Source: Chloroflexota bacterium (GTDB lineage: Bacteria > Chloroflexota > Ktedonobacteria > Ktedonobacterales > Ktedonobacteraceae). Taken from it: a stretch of DNA of 6,144 nt. Position 1 is the stretch's first letter. Every line of letters begins with the position of its first letter. The position numbers were made by a program, and so were the translations under genes. Below, one piece after another: positions 1 to 6,030 of the stretch. Location of the stretch: contig VBHI01000095.1 of assembly GCA_005881495.1 (NCBI GenBank), positions 1-6,144 on the forward strand, read 5' to 3'. Below the pieces are notes generated by a model. It saw only the letters and a list, made by a program, of their open reading frames with translations. It made no database searches and had not been told where the DNA came from.

Positions 1-26
1 ACTGAGTCAATGCACCCCATCCGTAC

Positions 27-476
27 CTAATCCCGGGATTCAGATGGTTCCCGAGAAGTGGTCGGAGTCCCACTCTCATTTGTTTGTGGTGGTCCTGATA
101 CCGGCTTTGGCTGCTCTTGCGCGGGGGCAGACTTGGCGCGACTTTTGCTTCTCCCGGGAGAGAAAAAATTGAAATAGATAAGGAATATGGCAAGCCAGAC
201 CAAGAAAAACGATACATCATAAGCATTGAAGGGTGTGAAGGTATTCGGCTTGTACTCAGGGAAAGGAGTAAACGGAATTGTGGGGTCCGTATCAGGAAAT
301 GAGCCACCAAAGAGGCGAAAGATCATGTTGAAAACAATCCCAAGAGTAGCGAGGAAGGAAATAGACCAAGTAGCAGCGTAGGCGAGGTTGAGACGACGAC
401 TGGAGCCAGGAGCGGGAGCATAGGCTTGAAGGATGCAAAGGATAATGATACCAACGATCGTGTTCCAGAGGGTCAA
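27..476 (-). CDS. Small hypothetical membrane protein with three predicted transmembrane helices
   Basis: The product is 149 residues and I do not recognise its family. Three hydrophobic segments are visible: about residues 4-20 (IVGIIILCIL core), 31-55 and 85-105. A Pro/Phe-rich loop lies between the second and third (about 57-84). After the last helix comes a basic stretch (SPGRSKSRAK) and then a Pro/Ser/Thr/Glu-rich, probably disordered tail, which suggests the tail is cytoplasmic. The start is a TTG at 476. It is the only usual start codon in this open frame, which continues upstream to a TAG at 552-554 without any ATG or GTG. No Shine-Dalgarno sequence is visible before it. The upstream inverted repeat ends about 9 bases before the TTG, so the native start or promoter may have been displaced. 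The gene follows the receptor kinase on the same strand, but a gap of 300 bases argues against a tight operon. Confidence 0.6.
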   Translation of the reverse strand: MTLWNTIVGIIILCILQAYAPAPGSSRRLNLAYAATWSISFLATLGIVFNMIFRLFGGSFPDTDPTIPFTPFPEYKPNTFTPFNAYDVSFFLVWLAIFLIYFNFFSPGRSKSRAKSAPAQEQPKPVSGPPQTNESGTPTTSREPSESRD

Positions 477-554
477 CGGGGTACTGGGCCTAGTGCTACG
501 TAAGCTGTCATGAAGTGCAAAGTAGGAAGCCTGAAAGAATATCTCATCCCTCTA

Positions 555-574
555 AAACCTGTTTTGTCAGGTTT
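555..574 (-). terminator. Small hairpin with short T tract, possible weak terminator
   Basis: AAACCTG at 555-561 and CAGGTTT at 568-574 form a perfect 7-bp stem with a 6-base loop. Read on the minus strand, the stem ends in CAGGTTTT, giving only four T residues. It lies between the arms of the long inverted repeat, downstream of the receptor kinase in its direction of transcription. The stem is short and the T tract weak, so termination is only a possibility. Confidence 0.25.
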
Positions 575-634
575 CTGGTCCCCTGTTCTCCTCTCTAGGC
601 ACCAGTATCTGATGACAGCAGACAGGATGTGAGG

Positions 635-669
635 GAGGAGCATTCAATCATTGCTGTGTTATGCTCCTC
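635..669. other. 9-bp stem hairpin inside the inverted-repeat element
   Basis: GAGGAGCAT at 635-643 pairs perfectly with ATGCTCCTC at 661-669 across a 17-base loop. No T tract follows on either strand, so it is not a typical intrinsic terminator. It adds to the secondary structure of the element that contains it. Confidence 0.35.
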
Positions 670-776
670 TTACCTTTCTCTCCTCTTTTACCTGTTGCTA
701 CTTTGCACTTCATGACAGCTTACGTAGCACTGGGCCAATCAAGATGGCGTGTGTAACGCAGGGCCATGTAAGAATG

Positions 777-3341
777 CTATCCGACCAGGAACTTTCCACT
801 TCCCAGGCCTGGTTCCATTTTGATACGCCCCTGTGGGTCAACAGCCAGTATGATCACTGCTTTATTCGCTGCATCTCCATTCGCATCAAACGCTATCTGC
901 CCGCTGATGCCTTGAATGGCTCGAGGACCTGTAATCTGGAGAAGAGCCTGTTGCAGATCATTTGGAGTAAAACTCGTCTTTCCGCTAGACAAGGCAGTCT
1001 TACTGGCACTTAACAGAGCAAGCATTGCATCGTAGGAGAGGATCACATTATTAGTGGGGCGGGTAAAACCATATGGACTTCCCGTGTTTGTCTTCTGTGG
1101 ATCGAAAGCGTTTGCATAATCGTCGAAAAAGGCAGGTTTCTTCGTCGGGTAGCCTAGAACACCCCACTCATCAGGGTATGCAAACGCTGTAAAGCGTAAG
1201 CGACTGAATCCCTCACGTGCCTCAGGAGAGTACCCATTCAGCTCATAGAGGGCATCCCCCCCCATCACAGGTAAATTGGGAAACTGCGTATAGGTAGGAC
1301 GTACGGTTAACAGCTTCGTCAGATCTTTTGCATATCCCGCGAAGTAAATGAGATCAGGAGCAGGATTTTGATTCAACCCATCATTAAGAAGATTAGGCAG
1401 GGTATCTGGTTGCCCAACAGTATAATTTTCTCTAACAAGAATCTTCCCACCGATCTTGGTAAACTGGGTCGTAAAGTCTTCGGCCAAACTTCGACTGTAT
1501 GAATCGCCTTGATCAACAAAGAGAGCTATATTCTTCGCACCCAACTTCTGTTGCGCATATTGTGCTCCTGCTGTTGCCTGAGCCATATTTGAAGGTGCCA
1601 CGCGGAAGAAGTAAGGAGAGATGCCGCTCAGATCATCACTCGATGCGGTCTGTGAGACCATGGGTATCTGGGCCTTGGACAACACATTAATTGCATTGAG
1701 AGCACGTGCGCTGAAAGGCCAGCCCATTACACCTACAATAGTCTTATCCTTCTGCACTGCCTGTACAATCTGGTTGGTGACAGTCTTTATTTGCTCTGCG
1801 ACCACTCCTGAGTCTGTTGCAGTACTGCCGGAGTTCGCGATCAACAAGCGAACAAGCACACCTCCGAGTTTGGCACCATTGTTCGCGTTATATTCCTTCT
1901 GTGCCACATAGGCACCCTGCAGGTTGTCACGGCCAACACCAGCATTTGCTCCTGTGAGCATCGTTCCCACAATAAAGGTGATATACGGACGTCCAGAAGC
2001 CAGTACGCGTTGATCTTCTAGATAGATAAGTGCTTCAGCATCATTCATCTCAGTTGCTAGGGCTGACCGCCAGCGCGATTGGGCAGCAGCGCTATTACCG
2101 ACTTTGAGTTGCTCTGCCGCCTGCTGCTTAGCCGCCCCATCTTTCCGGTCCGTGTCGAATGCGAAGGTTCCATCACTAATGCCAACAGGATCACCACCAA
2201 TCATCGTAACACCAATACCATTACTTGTTGTCGAGCTTGTCGATGAGCCACCCGGCGTCACAGTGGCGATACCTGTGTCACCAGTCGTGCTCCTACTGCG
2301 AAGCAAACCAGGGAGGACAAACAGCGCAGCTGCGATCAGCACAACCACGAAGAAGAGCCAGCTGCCAGCTACCCAATTTATTCTACCTTTGCGCTGCTGT
2401 GCCTGTACAGGTGGACTGACGGCAGGACGCGAAGGTGGAGGCTGCTGCGGGTGTGCCTGAATGGGCTGCTGCGCTAGACGTGGCTGTATGCGCTGCGGAG
2501 GCGAACTCGGTGGAATAGGCGTGTTTGGAGGACGAGAGGGTCCACCCACCGTCGTCTGCGTCGCAGTTGCCCCGGTTGTTCCAATAGGCCCAGATGTTCC
2601 AAAAGTAAATGTACTGGTATTGTCAACTCCGAAACGCTGCGCAAGAATCTCATCGATATCGTGCTTCATGGCCGCAGCATTTTGATAGCGTTTATTGATA
2701 TCGATCATCAGGGCACGATTCAATACGCGCTCGGTCTCAAGTGAAAGCTTGGGATTAAGCGAACGCGCTGACGGGTAGGCAAACGGTGGATAGTTACGCG
2801 GGTCGCGATTAGTGAGCAGGTGATGCATCGTTGCCGCCAGGGCATACAGATCGGAGCGAGGATCAGCATTACCCTGATACTGCTCAGGTGGAGCGTATCC
2901 GGGAGTTCCCAATGCAGAAGTTTGCTTACGCTTAGCACTTTTCGCAACCTCCGCACGAGCAATACCAAAGTCTACGAGATAGGTTCGCTTATTCCTGTTG
3001 CTGATGATGATGTTGGCAGGCTTGATGTCACGATGGACAATGGGCGGATTCTGCTGCCCCAGATAATCAAGAATATCGAGTACCTGGGAGGCATACGTCA
3101 GTACCTCCTCCTCTGGCAGCGGCTGGTTGAGTCGCTCTATACGATCTTCCAGATTCTCGCCGGCTGCGTACTCCTGCACCATGAAGTAGTGGGAGCCCTC
3201 CTGGAAACTGTCGGTGACATTGGGGATCAGTGGATGATCGAGGTTAGCCAGCGTCTCCACCTCACGCTCAAAGTTCCGCACATCTTCCTGGCGCTTCGAC
3301 GGATCAGTATCCAAGCACCTTCTCAATGACATAGCGACCAT
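777..3341 (-). CDS. C-terminal part of receptor kinase: kinase C-lobe, TM helix, periplasmic binding domain
   Basis: Homology to kinases begins at about 3311. The first ATG in this frame is at 3341, and a GTG lies further up at 3392, but residues before 3311 are out-of-frame translation of the N-terminal part. The following can be read in order: alpha-C region (FEREVETL) with its Glu; HRDIKPANI catalytic loop near 3035; DFG near 2972; GTPGYAPPEQY activation-segment end near 2895. Next comes a Thr/Gly then Pro/Gln-rich linker with PPNTPIPPSSPP. A single membrane helix (WLFFVVVLIAAALFVLPGLL) is encoded at about 2300-2366, followed by a Ser/Thr-rich stalk. The last 400 residues, from about 1990, resemble the type I periplasmic ligand-binding domain of LivJ-like proteins (Peripla_BP_6): GAYVAQKEYNANNG, VGVMGWPFSARAL, IPMVSQTASSDDL and YFFRVAPSN match its usual pattern. 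Without the glycine loop and beta-3 Lys this product should not phosphorylate. Confidence 0.7.
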   Translation of the reverse strand: MVAMSLRRCLDTDPSKRQEDVRNFEREVETLANLDHPLIPNVTDSFQEGSHYFMVQEYAAGENLEDRIERLNQPLPEEEVLTYASQVLDILDYLGQQNPPIVHRDIKPANIIISNRNKRTYLVDFGIARAEVAKSAKRKQTSALGTPGYAPPEQYQGNADPRSDLYALAATMHHLLTNRDPRNYPPFAYPSARSLNPKLSLETERVLNRALMIDINKRYQNAAAMKHDIDEILAQRFGVDNTSTFTFGTSGPIGTTGATATQTTVGGPSRPPNTPIPPSSPPQRIQPRLAQQPIQAHPQQPPPSRPAVSPPVQAQQRKGRINWVAGSWLFFVVVLIAAALFVLPGLLRSRSTTGDTGIATVTPGGSSTSSTTSNGIGVTMIGGDPVGISDGTFAFDTDRKDGAAKQQAAEQLKVGNSAAAQSRWRSALATEMNDAEALIYLEDQRVLASGRPYITFIVGTMLTGANAGVGRDNLQGAYVAQKEYNANNGAKLGGVLVRLLIANSGSTATDSGVVAEQIKTVTNQIVQAVQKDKTIVGVMGWPFSARALNAINVLSKAQIPMVSQTASSDDLSGISPYFFRVAPSNMAQATAGAQYAQQKLGAKNIALFVDQGDSYSRSLAEDFTTQFTKIGGKILVRENYTVGQPDTLPNLLNDGLNQNPAPDLIYFAGYAKDLTKLLTVRPTYTQFPNLPVMGGDALYELNGYSPEAREGFSRLRFTAFAYPDEWGVLGYPTKKPAFFDDYANAFDPQKTNTGSPYGFTRPTNNVILSYDAMLALLSASKTALSSGKTSFTPNDLQQALLQITGPRAIQGISGQIAFDANGDAANKAVIILAVDPQGRIKMEPGLGSGKFLVG

Positions 3342-3549
3342 TTTCGAGCCGTGCGCCAGGAGCAAGTGTACGCGAACCACCAGTCCCTCCACTACCAGTC
3401 AGCGTGATTGAACCAGCGCTGGAAGCTCCAACTGGATTAACATTCGTGGCGGCAGTTGCATCAGCAGCATTCGAATCCAGGTATGCGCCGCAGTTGCTAC
3501 AAAACTGTTCACCGGGTGGATTATCTGTACCACAATTAGGACATTTCAT
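3304..3549 (-). CDS. N-terminal part of receptor kinase: zinc ribbon and start of kinase domain
   Basis: The 81-residue product begins MKCPNCGTDNPPGEQFCSNC. This is a zinc ribbon of the zinc_ribbon_2 type, with metal ligands Cys3, Cys6, Cys17 and Cys20. A low-complexity Ala/Ser/Thr/Gly linker follows, at about residues 24-62. The last residues, LENGRYVIEKVLGY, are the first strand of a protein kinase domain and stop just where the glycine-rich loop should come. The stop is produced by the frame change at 3304-3312 rather than being a natural domain end. The start is an ATG. The G-run at the tip of the insertion sequence (3558-3561) sits 8 bases ahead of it and is the only thing resembling a ribosome binding site. 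Zinc ribbons of this sort are common at the N-terminus of large multi-domain bacterial kinases; their role here is unknown. Confidence 0.65.
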   Translation of the reverse strand: MKCPNCGTDNPPGEQFCSNCGAYLDSNAADATAATNVNPVGASSAGSITLTGSGGTGGSRTLAPGARLENGRYVIEKVLGY

Positions 3550-3558
3550 AGTATATAC

Positions 3559-3572
3559 CCCACATTCCGCAG
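3559..3572. repeat. Left terminal inverted repeat of the insertion sequence
   Basis: CCCACATTCCGCAG is a perfect reverse complement of 5285-5298. It lies next to the transposase stop codon and 9 bases from the ATG of the receptor kinase. The base just outside is C here and also C at the other end, so the exact tip is uncertain by about one base. Confidence 0.85.
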
Positions 3573-3573
3573 T

Positions 3574-5223
3574 TTAGGAAGAGAAAAAATAGAATTGTGA
3601 ATACGCGGGACCAAGCAGACGAAGAATCTGTTGATGAAGAGCTTGTAGCCCCAGAACCTGGGTTTGCCAGCGTGAACCAATGCGAATGTGCAAGAGATCA
3701 ATGCCCTCAAAACATTGGAAAACCCAGCGCATCGTGGGGCGGTTGGTCGGTTTGTTGATCTGATTGGGAATGGTTTGTTGCGTTGCCACCAATTGGCGAC
3801 GTAGCAGATGCTCGGCCAGCCGATACACCAACAAGCAGAGCACCATCACGAAGCTCAAGGCAATCACACGCTCGGGCTTCTTGACAAACACAGAGGAAGC
3901 CAGAAACAGGGGATCTTTGAGAAAACGAAACCCACGCTCCACACCTCCCTGCTCCTTATACGTCAAAATCACCTGTTCATGAGAAAGGCGTTGCACGTCG
4001 AGGATGTTGGTGGCCACGATGAAGGCCGCTTTCTTTCTGGCCAGAGCCCACACCTCTTGCTGATCCACCTCAAGTTGGGGGACCAGATACCAGACCGTTT
4101 GATCCGGCGTGGTCTCTTTTTTGGGGCGACCTCGTTGCTGATACTGTCCCTGTTCTTTCACGGTGAACGCAGCAATCAACCAGCACGGTTTCCCTTTCAT
4201 CGCCTGCTTCCAGGCCTGCTGCGCAGCATTCTCACAAGCAAAGGCCTGATTGGAGAGGTGCCAGAGGCGTTTTTCCCACTCCTGCTGGGTTTTCTTCACC
4301 TTTTTCTCCATCTGCTCTTTGGTGGCTTGCACCTGGGCATGCGTTCGCACGATCACCCACCGTTCCTTGCCTTGAGGCAGCTCCATCGTGCGGACCACAT
4401 AGTCCCCTGACCCATCTGAGAGCGGTTGCCACTGTTCGTACGCGTCCTCCAGGGCAGTTTTGGCAGCCGTGGAGGTTTCTGGAACGCGACTAATCCACCA
4501 GATCTTGGCATCGTTATAGCTCTTCATATTCGCTTGGCTGTGTCTGCCACTGTCAAAGACGACAACCCGTTGCTCTTGCTCTTGTGGCAACTGTTCGCAC
4601 AGTTGTGCCATCACCTCTTTCACAGCAGCACTCAAGTGTTCTTTATCGGAGCTATTACCATCCAGCGGTCTCAGAAAGAGCGGAATATCCCCATCATGGG
4701 TGGTGGCCAGTGCTAACATCCATTGTTTGAGATCCTCGCGGTGATCTCGCGAGTACCCATACGTGATCGCTACCGGCACGGGATCCCCCTCTTCTTCGGT
4801 AGCATAGTCTCCACTGACCGAGAACAAGGTCGTATCTATATGGAGGTATTGCGCTTGAATGCTGAAGCAGCGCTGGGCTTGCAAGGCTAACCCAGCAAAT
4901 AACGTGGTCACATCGTGTTCGTAGAGCCAATCCAACGTGCGCCCCAAACAGTCGTCATTGAGCATATCTGCGGTGATCCCTTCTCCCAACAGATGCTCGA
5001 CAGGTTTGTTCTTAAAGTATTGGGGCACCAGGTACAACTGACGATTACTAAAGCCAAGCCCATTCAAGATCATGGGGACGGTGGCTGTCCCCATACTCAC
5101 ACTTCGACGCTGCTCTCCTGCCCGTTCATCAAGCCACTCTGCTATCCCTGCTTCTCGGCAGACTCCTGCCACTATTCCCAAATGGTCCAGTCTTTCCGTT
5201 TGATACTCTACTTCCTGTGACAC
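3574..5223 (-). CDS. IS1634-type DDE transposase
   Basis: The 549-residue transposase catalyses cut-and-paste movement of the surrounding insertion sequence. Its length is normal for IS1634-family enzymes, and no frameshift or stop is seen. The N-terminal region (about 1-110) is of the kind found before the catalytic core in this family (DUF4277-like), with ERLDHLGIVAGVCREAGI. Likely catalytic acids are Asp130 (YLHIDTTLFS), Asp224 (VVVFDSGRHS) and Glu429 in YKEQGGVERGFRFLKDPLF, which carries the family's E-(6)-K spacing to Lys436. A long charged, Gln-rich insertion (about 285-345) between the second Asp and the Glu includes a probable coiled-coil stretch. A basic RGRPKK patch lies at about 364-369. 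The C-terminus has a hydrophobic helix (ALSFVMVLCLLVYRLAEHLL). The start is a GTG at 5223, chosen because a clear ribosome binding site precedes it. Confidence 0.9.
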   Translation of the reverse strand: MSQEVEYQTERLDHLGIVAGVCREAGIAEWLDERAGEQRRSVSMGTATVPMILNGLGFSNRQLYLVPQYFKNKPVEHLLGEGITADMLNDDCLGRTLDWLYEHDVTTLFAGLALQAQRCFSIQAQYLHIDTTLFSVSGDYATEEEGDPVPVAITYGYSRDHREDLKQWMLALATTHDGDIPLFLRPLDGNSSDKEHLSAAVKEVMAQLCEQLPQEQEQRVVVFDSGRHSQANMKSYNDAKIWWISRVPETSTAAKTALEDAYEQWQPLSDGSGDYVVRTMELPQGKERWVIVRTHAQVQATKEQMEKKVKKTQQEWEKRLWHLSNQAFACENAAQQAWKQAMKGKPCWLIAAFTVKEQGQYQQRGRPKKETTPDQTVWYLVPQLEVDQQEVWALARKKAAFIVATNILDVQRLSHEQVILTYKEQGGVERGFRFLKDPLFLASSVFVKKPERVIALSFVMVLCLLVYRLAEHLLRRQLVATQQTIPNQINKPTNRPTMRWVFQCFEGIDLLHIRIGSRWQTQVLGLQALHQQILRLLGPAYSQFYFFSS

Positions 5224-5230
5224 TTTTTCG

Positions 5231-5237
5231 TCCTTCC
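5231..5237 (-). promoter_or_regulatory. Ribosome binding site of the transposase gene
   Basis: GGAAGGA on the minus strand lies 7 bases before the GTG at 5223. It supports GTG as the start rather than an internal ATG. Confidence 0.6.
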
Positions 5238-5284
5238 GCGTTTTTTCTTACCTTGACTTCCAATCCTTTTTTCCGTCAACCCTT

Positions 5285-5298
5285 CTGCGGAATGTGGG
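5285..5298. repeat. Right terminal inverted repeat of the insertion sequence
   Basis: CTGCGGAATGTGGG is the exact complement of the left end at 3559-3572. Beyond the 14-bp core the two ends share only a loosely similar A-rich inner stretch. Confidence 0.85.
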
Positions 5299-5409
5299 CT
5301 TTGAGGCTATTTTGACAGTATCCTTAATGAACATAAAAATGTGATATTTAGCCTCTTAACGTATAAAATTGTTCCATTGCTACCGGAAGGTCTATTTAGG
5401 GTATCACCC
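5299..5409. other. Short AT-rich intergenic region
   Basis: These 111 bases separate the insertion sequence from the 3' end of the recombinase gene. They contain a widely spaced 7-bp inverted repeat (GAGGCTA at 5303-5309, TAGCCTC at 5349-5355) and a small palindrome (ACAT-AAAA-ATGT at 5331-5342). No gene and no T-tailed terminator was found. Before the insertion and any rearrangement, this may have been the upstream region of the receptor kinase, or unrelated DNA. Confidence 0.4.
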
Positions 5410-5430
5410 CTATTTGTTGGGTTTTACCCC
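5399..5430. repeat. Paired 12-bp imperfect palindromes 20 bp apart
   Basis: GGGTATCACCCC (5399-5410) and GGGTTTTACCCC (5419-5430) are near-identical GGGT...ACCCC units whose starts are exactly 20 bp apart. They overlap the stop codon and last codons of the recombinase gene. The spacing of about two helix turns would suit a dimeric DNA-binding protein, but the second unit is coding (Gly-Val-Lys-Pro) and chance is a fair explanation. Confidence 0.3.
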
Positions 5431-6003
5431 TTTTTCTGCTTTCGGTTGCTGTTGCTCTGGCTGCACGTAGCGGTAAAGCGTTGTCCGTGAGATGTTAAGC
5501 ATCTGGCAGATTTCAGGAATAGAATGCTTCTTGCTGTGATAGAGTTCCTGCAGCATCTGGACTTTCTTGTTGTTCAAAGTTCGCGGCCTGCCGCCCTTTC
5601 GTCCCCTGGTCCGTGCCGCCTCAAGTCCTGCATTTGTACGTTCGTGAATAATATCCCGCTCAAATTCTGCCAGAGCGCCAAAGATATGAAAGATGAGTTT
5701 TCCGGTTGAGGTGGTGGTGTCAATTGTTTCTTTGAGGGACTTAAACCCGATACCCTTTTGATTAAAGGTTGCGATAAGATCAATCAGGTGGCGCAAGGTC
5801 CGGCCTAAGCGGTCCAGCTTCCAGACAACCAACGCATCACCTGGGCGCAGAAATGCTAGGGCTTCATCAAGTCCTTTACGCTCTTCTTTAAGAGAGGTGA
5901 TTTTATCATGGAAGATTTTCTCACACCCTGCCGCTTTGAGGGCATCAAGCTGGAGATCCAGGTTTTGTTCATTTTTGGAGACGCGGGCATAGCCGATGAG
6001 CAT
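5410..6003 (-). CDS. Serine site-specific recombinase (resolvase/invertase family)
   Basis: The 197-residue protein has the full small serine recombinase layout. The catalytic domain occupies about 1-135: LIGYARVSKNEQ carries the nucleophile Ser9 and Arg7, and WKLDRLGR supplies active-site Arg65 and Arg68. The segment STGKLIFHIFGALAEFERD is the usual stretch leading into the long dimer helix, and ERTNAGLEAARTRGRKGGRP is the hinge with an AT-hook-like basic patch. The C-terminal helix-turn-helix is at about 155-180 (SIPEICQMLNISRTTLYRYV), followed by a short Gln/Lys-rich tail. Such enzymes cut at short sites and resolve transposon cointegrates or invert DNA; which of these applies here cannot be told. 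The length is typical and the gene looks intact. The ATG at 6003 begins directly with the conserved MLIGYARVS. A gene on the same strand ends 27 bases upstream, so the two are probably one transcript. Confidence 0.9.
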   Translation of the reverse strand: MLIGYARVSKNEQNLDLQLDALKAAGCEKIFHDKITSLKEERKGLDEALAFLRPGDALVVWKLDRLGRTLRHLIDLIATFNQKGIGFKSLKETIDTTTSTGKLIFHIFGALAEFERDIIHERTNAGLEAARTRGRKGGRPRTLNNKKVQMLQELYHSKKHSIPEICQMLNISRTTLYRYVQPEQQQPKAEKGVKPNK

Positions 6004-6030
6004 ATAGTATAGTATACCCTTTCTGCTGAG
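6004..6030 (-). promoter_or_regulatory. Gap before recombinase start with TATAC tandem repeat
   Basis: Read on the minus strand, this 27-base gap contains AAAGGG (6017-6022), a weak ribosome-binding-like run, then TATACTATACTAT directly before the ATG. Two overlapping TATACT units resemble -10 hexamers, but no good -35 is seen and they abut the start codon. The AAAGGG to ATG spacing of 13 bases is long. Translation may depend on coupling to the upstream gene. Confidence 0.3.

Larger units (their letters stand above)
485..738. repeat. Long inverted repeat, MITE-like element
   Basis: Two arms face each other. Bases 492-525 and 698-731 are perfect reverse complements over 34 bp; the core of the left arm reads AGTGCTACGTAAGCTGTCAT. 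Pairing continues outward with two mismatches to about 485 and 738. The 8-mer ACTGGGCC occurs in direct orientation at 483-490 and 729-736, flanking or overlapping the arms, and could be a target duplication; part of it overlaps the arm itself. The 172 bases between the arms hold no convincing gene, only smaller hairpins. The size (about 250 bp), the terminal inverted repeats and the lack of coding capacity fit a non-autonomous element. A large regulatory hairpin is the alternative reading. Confidence 0.6.
777..3549 (-). pseudogene. Disrupted zinc-ribbon / Ser-Thr kinase / substrate-binding receptor fusion
   Basis: This is one gene broken into two frames. The first frame runs from the ATG at 3549 to a TGA at 3304-3306 and ends in GRYVIEKVLGY, the usual beginning of a protein kinase domain. 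The second frame resumes at about 3311 with DTDPSKRQED and continues to the TAG at 777. The kinase N-lobe piece expected between them, with the glycine-rich loop and the catalytic Lys of strand beta-3, is absent; in related kinases it is roughly 25-30 residues. The two frames require a net loss of 3n+2 bases. Intact, the protein would be a membrane receptor: cytoplasmic zinc ribbon and kinase, one membrane helix, extracellular ligand-binding domain. The rest of the frame has no further stop, so the lesion is recent or is an assembly error. An insertion sequence ends 9 bases upstream of the start codon. Confidence 0.75.
3559..5298 (-). mobile_element. Complete insertion sequence, IS1634-type (IS4-like DDE group)
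   Basis: The element is about 1,740 bp. It is bounded by 14-bp perfect inverted repeats, CCCACATTCCGCAG at the left and its complement at the right. It holds one transposase gene occupying nearly the whole length: the stop codon lies 2 bases inside the left repeat, and the start is about 60 bases inside the right repeat. No direct target duplication flanks it; the left flank ends TATACC and the right begins CTTTGA. The length, single long gene and transposase type fit IS1634, but no database comparison was made. It lies immediately upstream of the receptor kinase and in the same orientation. Confidence 0.85.

Noticed and set aside
651..1013. Plus-strand open frame of 120 codons starting inside the inverted repeat
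   Set aside because: It mostly mirrors the 3' end of the receptor kinase gene, and its opening part arises from the repeat arm. It has no recognisable domain.
2390..2560. Repetitive-looking, G/C-rich sequence with many ggagg and gctgc runs
   Set aside because: It is explained by codons of the Pro/Gln-rich linker of the receptor kinase and is not a DNA repeat array.
2820..3329. Plus-strand open frame of 169 codons opposite the kinase catalytic region
   Set aside because: It lies antisense to clear HRD/DFG kinase coding and shows no protein-like domain. It is a shadow of the real gene.
3551..3601. Outward promoter from the insertion sequence into the kinase (TTCACA at 3596-3601, TATACT beside the ATG)
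   Set aside because: The hexamers are not at a workable distance from each other, and the -10-like element abuts the start codon. The evidence is too weak to call.
3808..4410. Plus-strand open frame of 200 codons across the transposase
   Set aside because: It is antisense to an intact transposase, and its Leu/His-rich composition is typical of reverse-strand translation.
5312..5339. TTGACA followed by an A/T-rich stretch, a possible plus-strand promoter
   Set aside because: No good -10 sits at 16-18 bp spacing, and it would point into the 3' end of the minus-strand recombinase with no plus-strand gene to serve.
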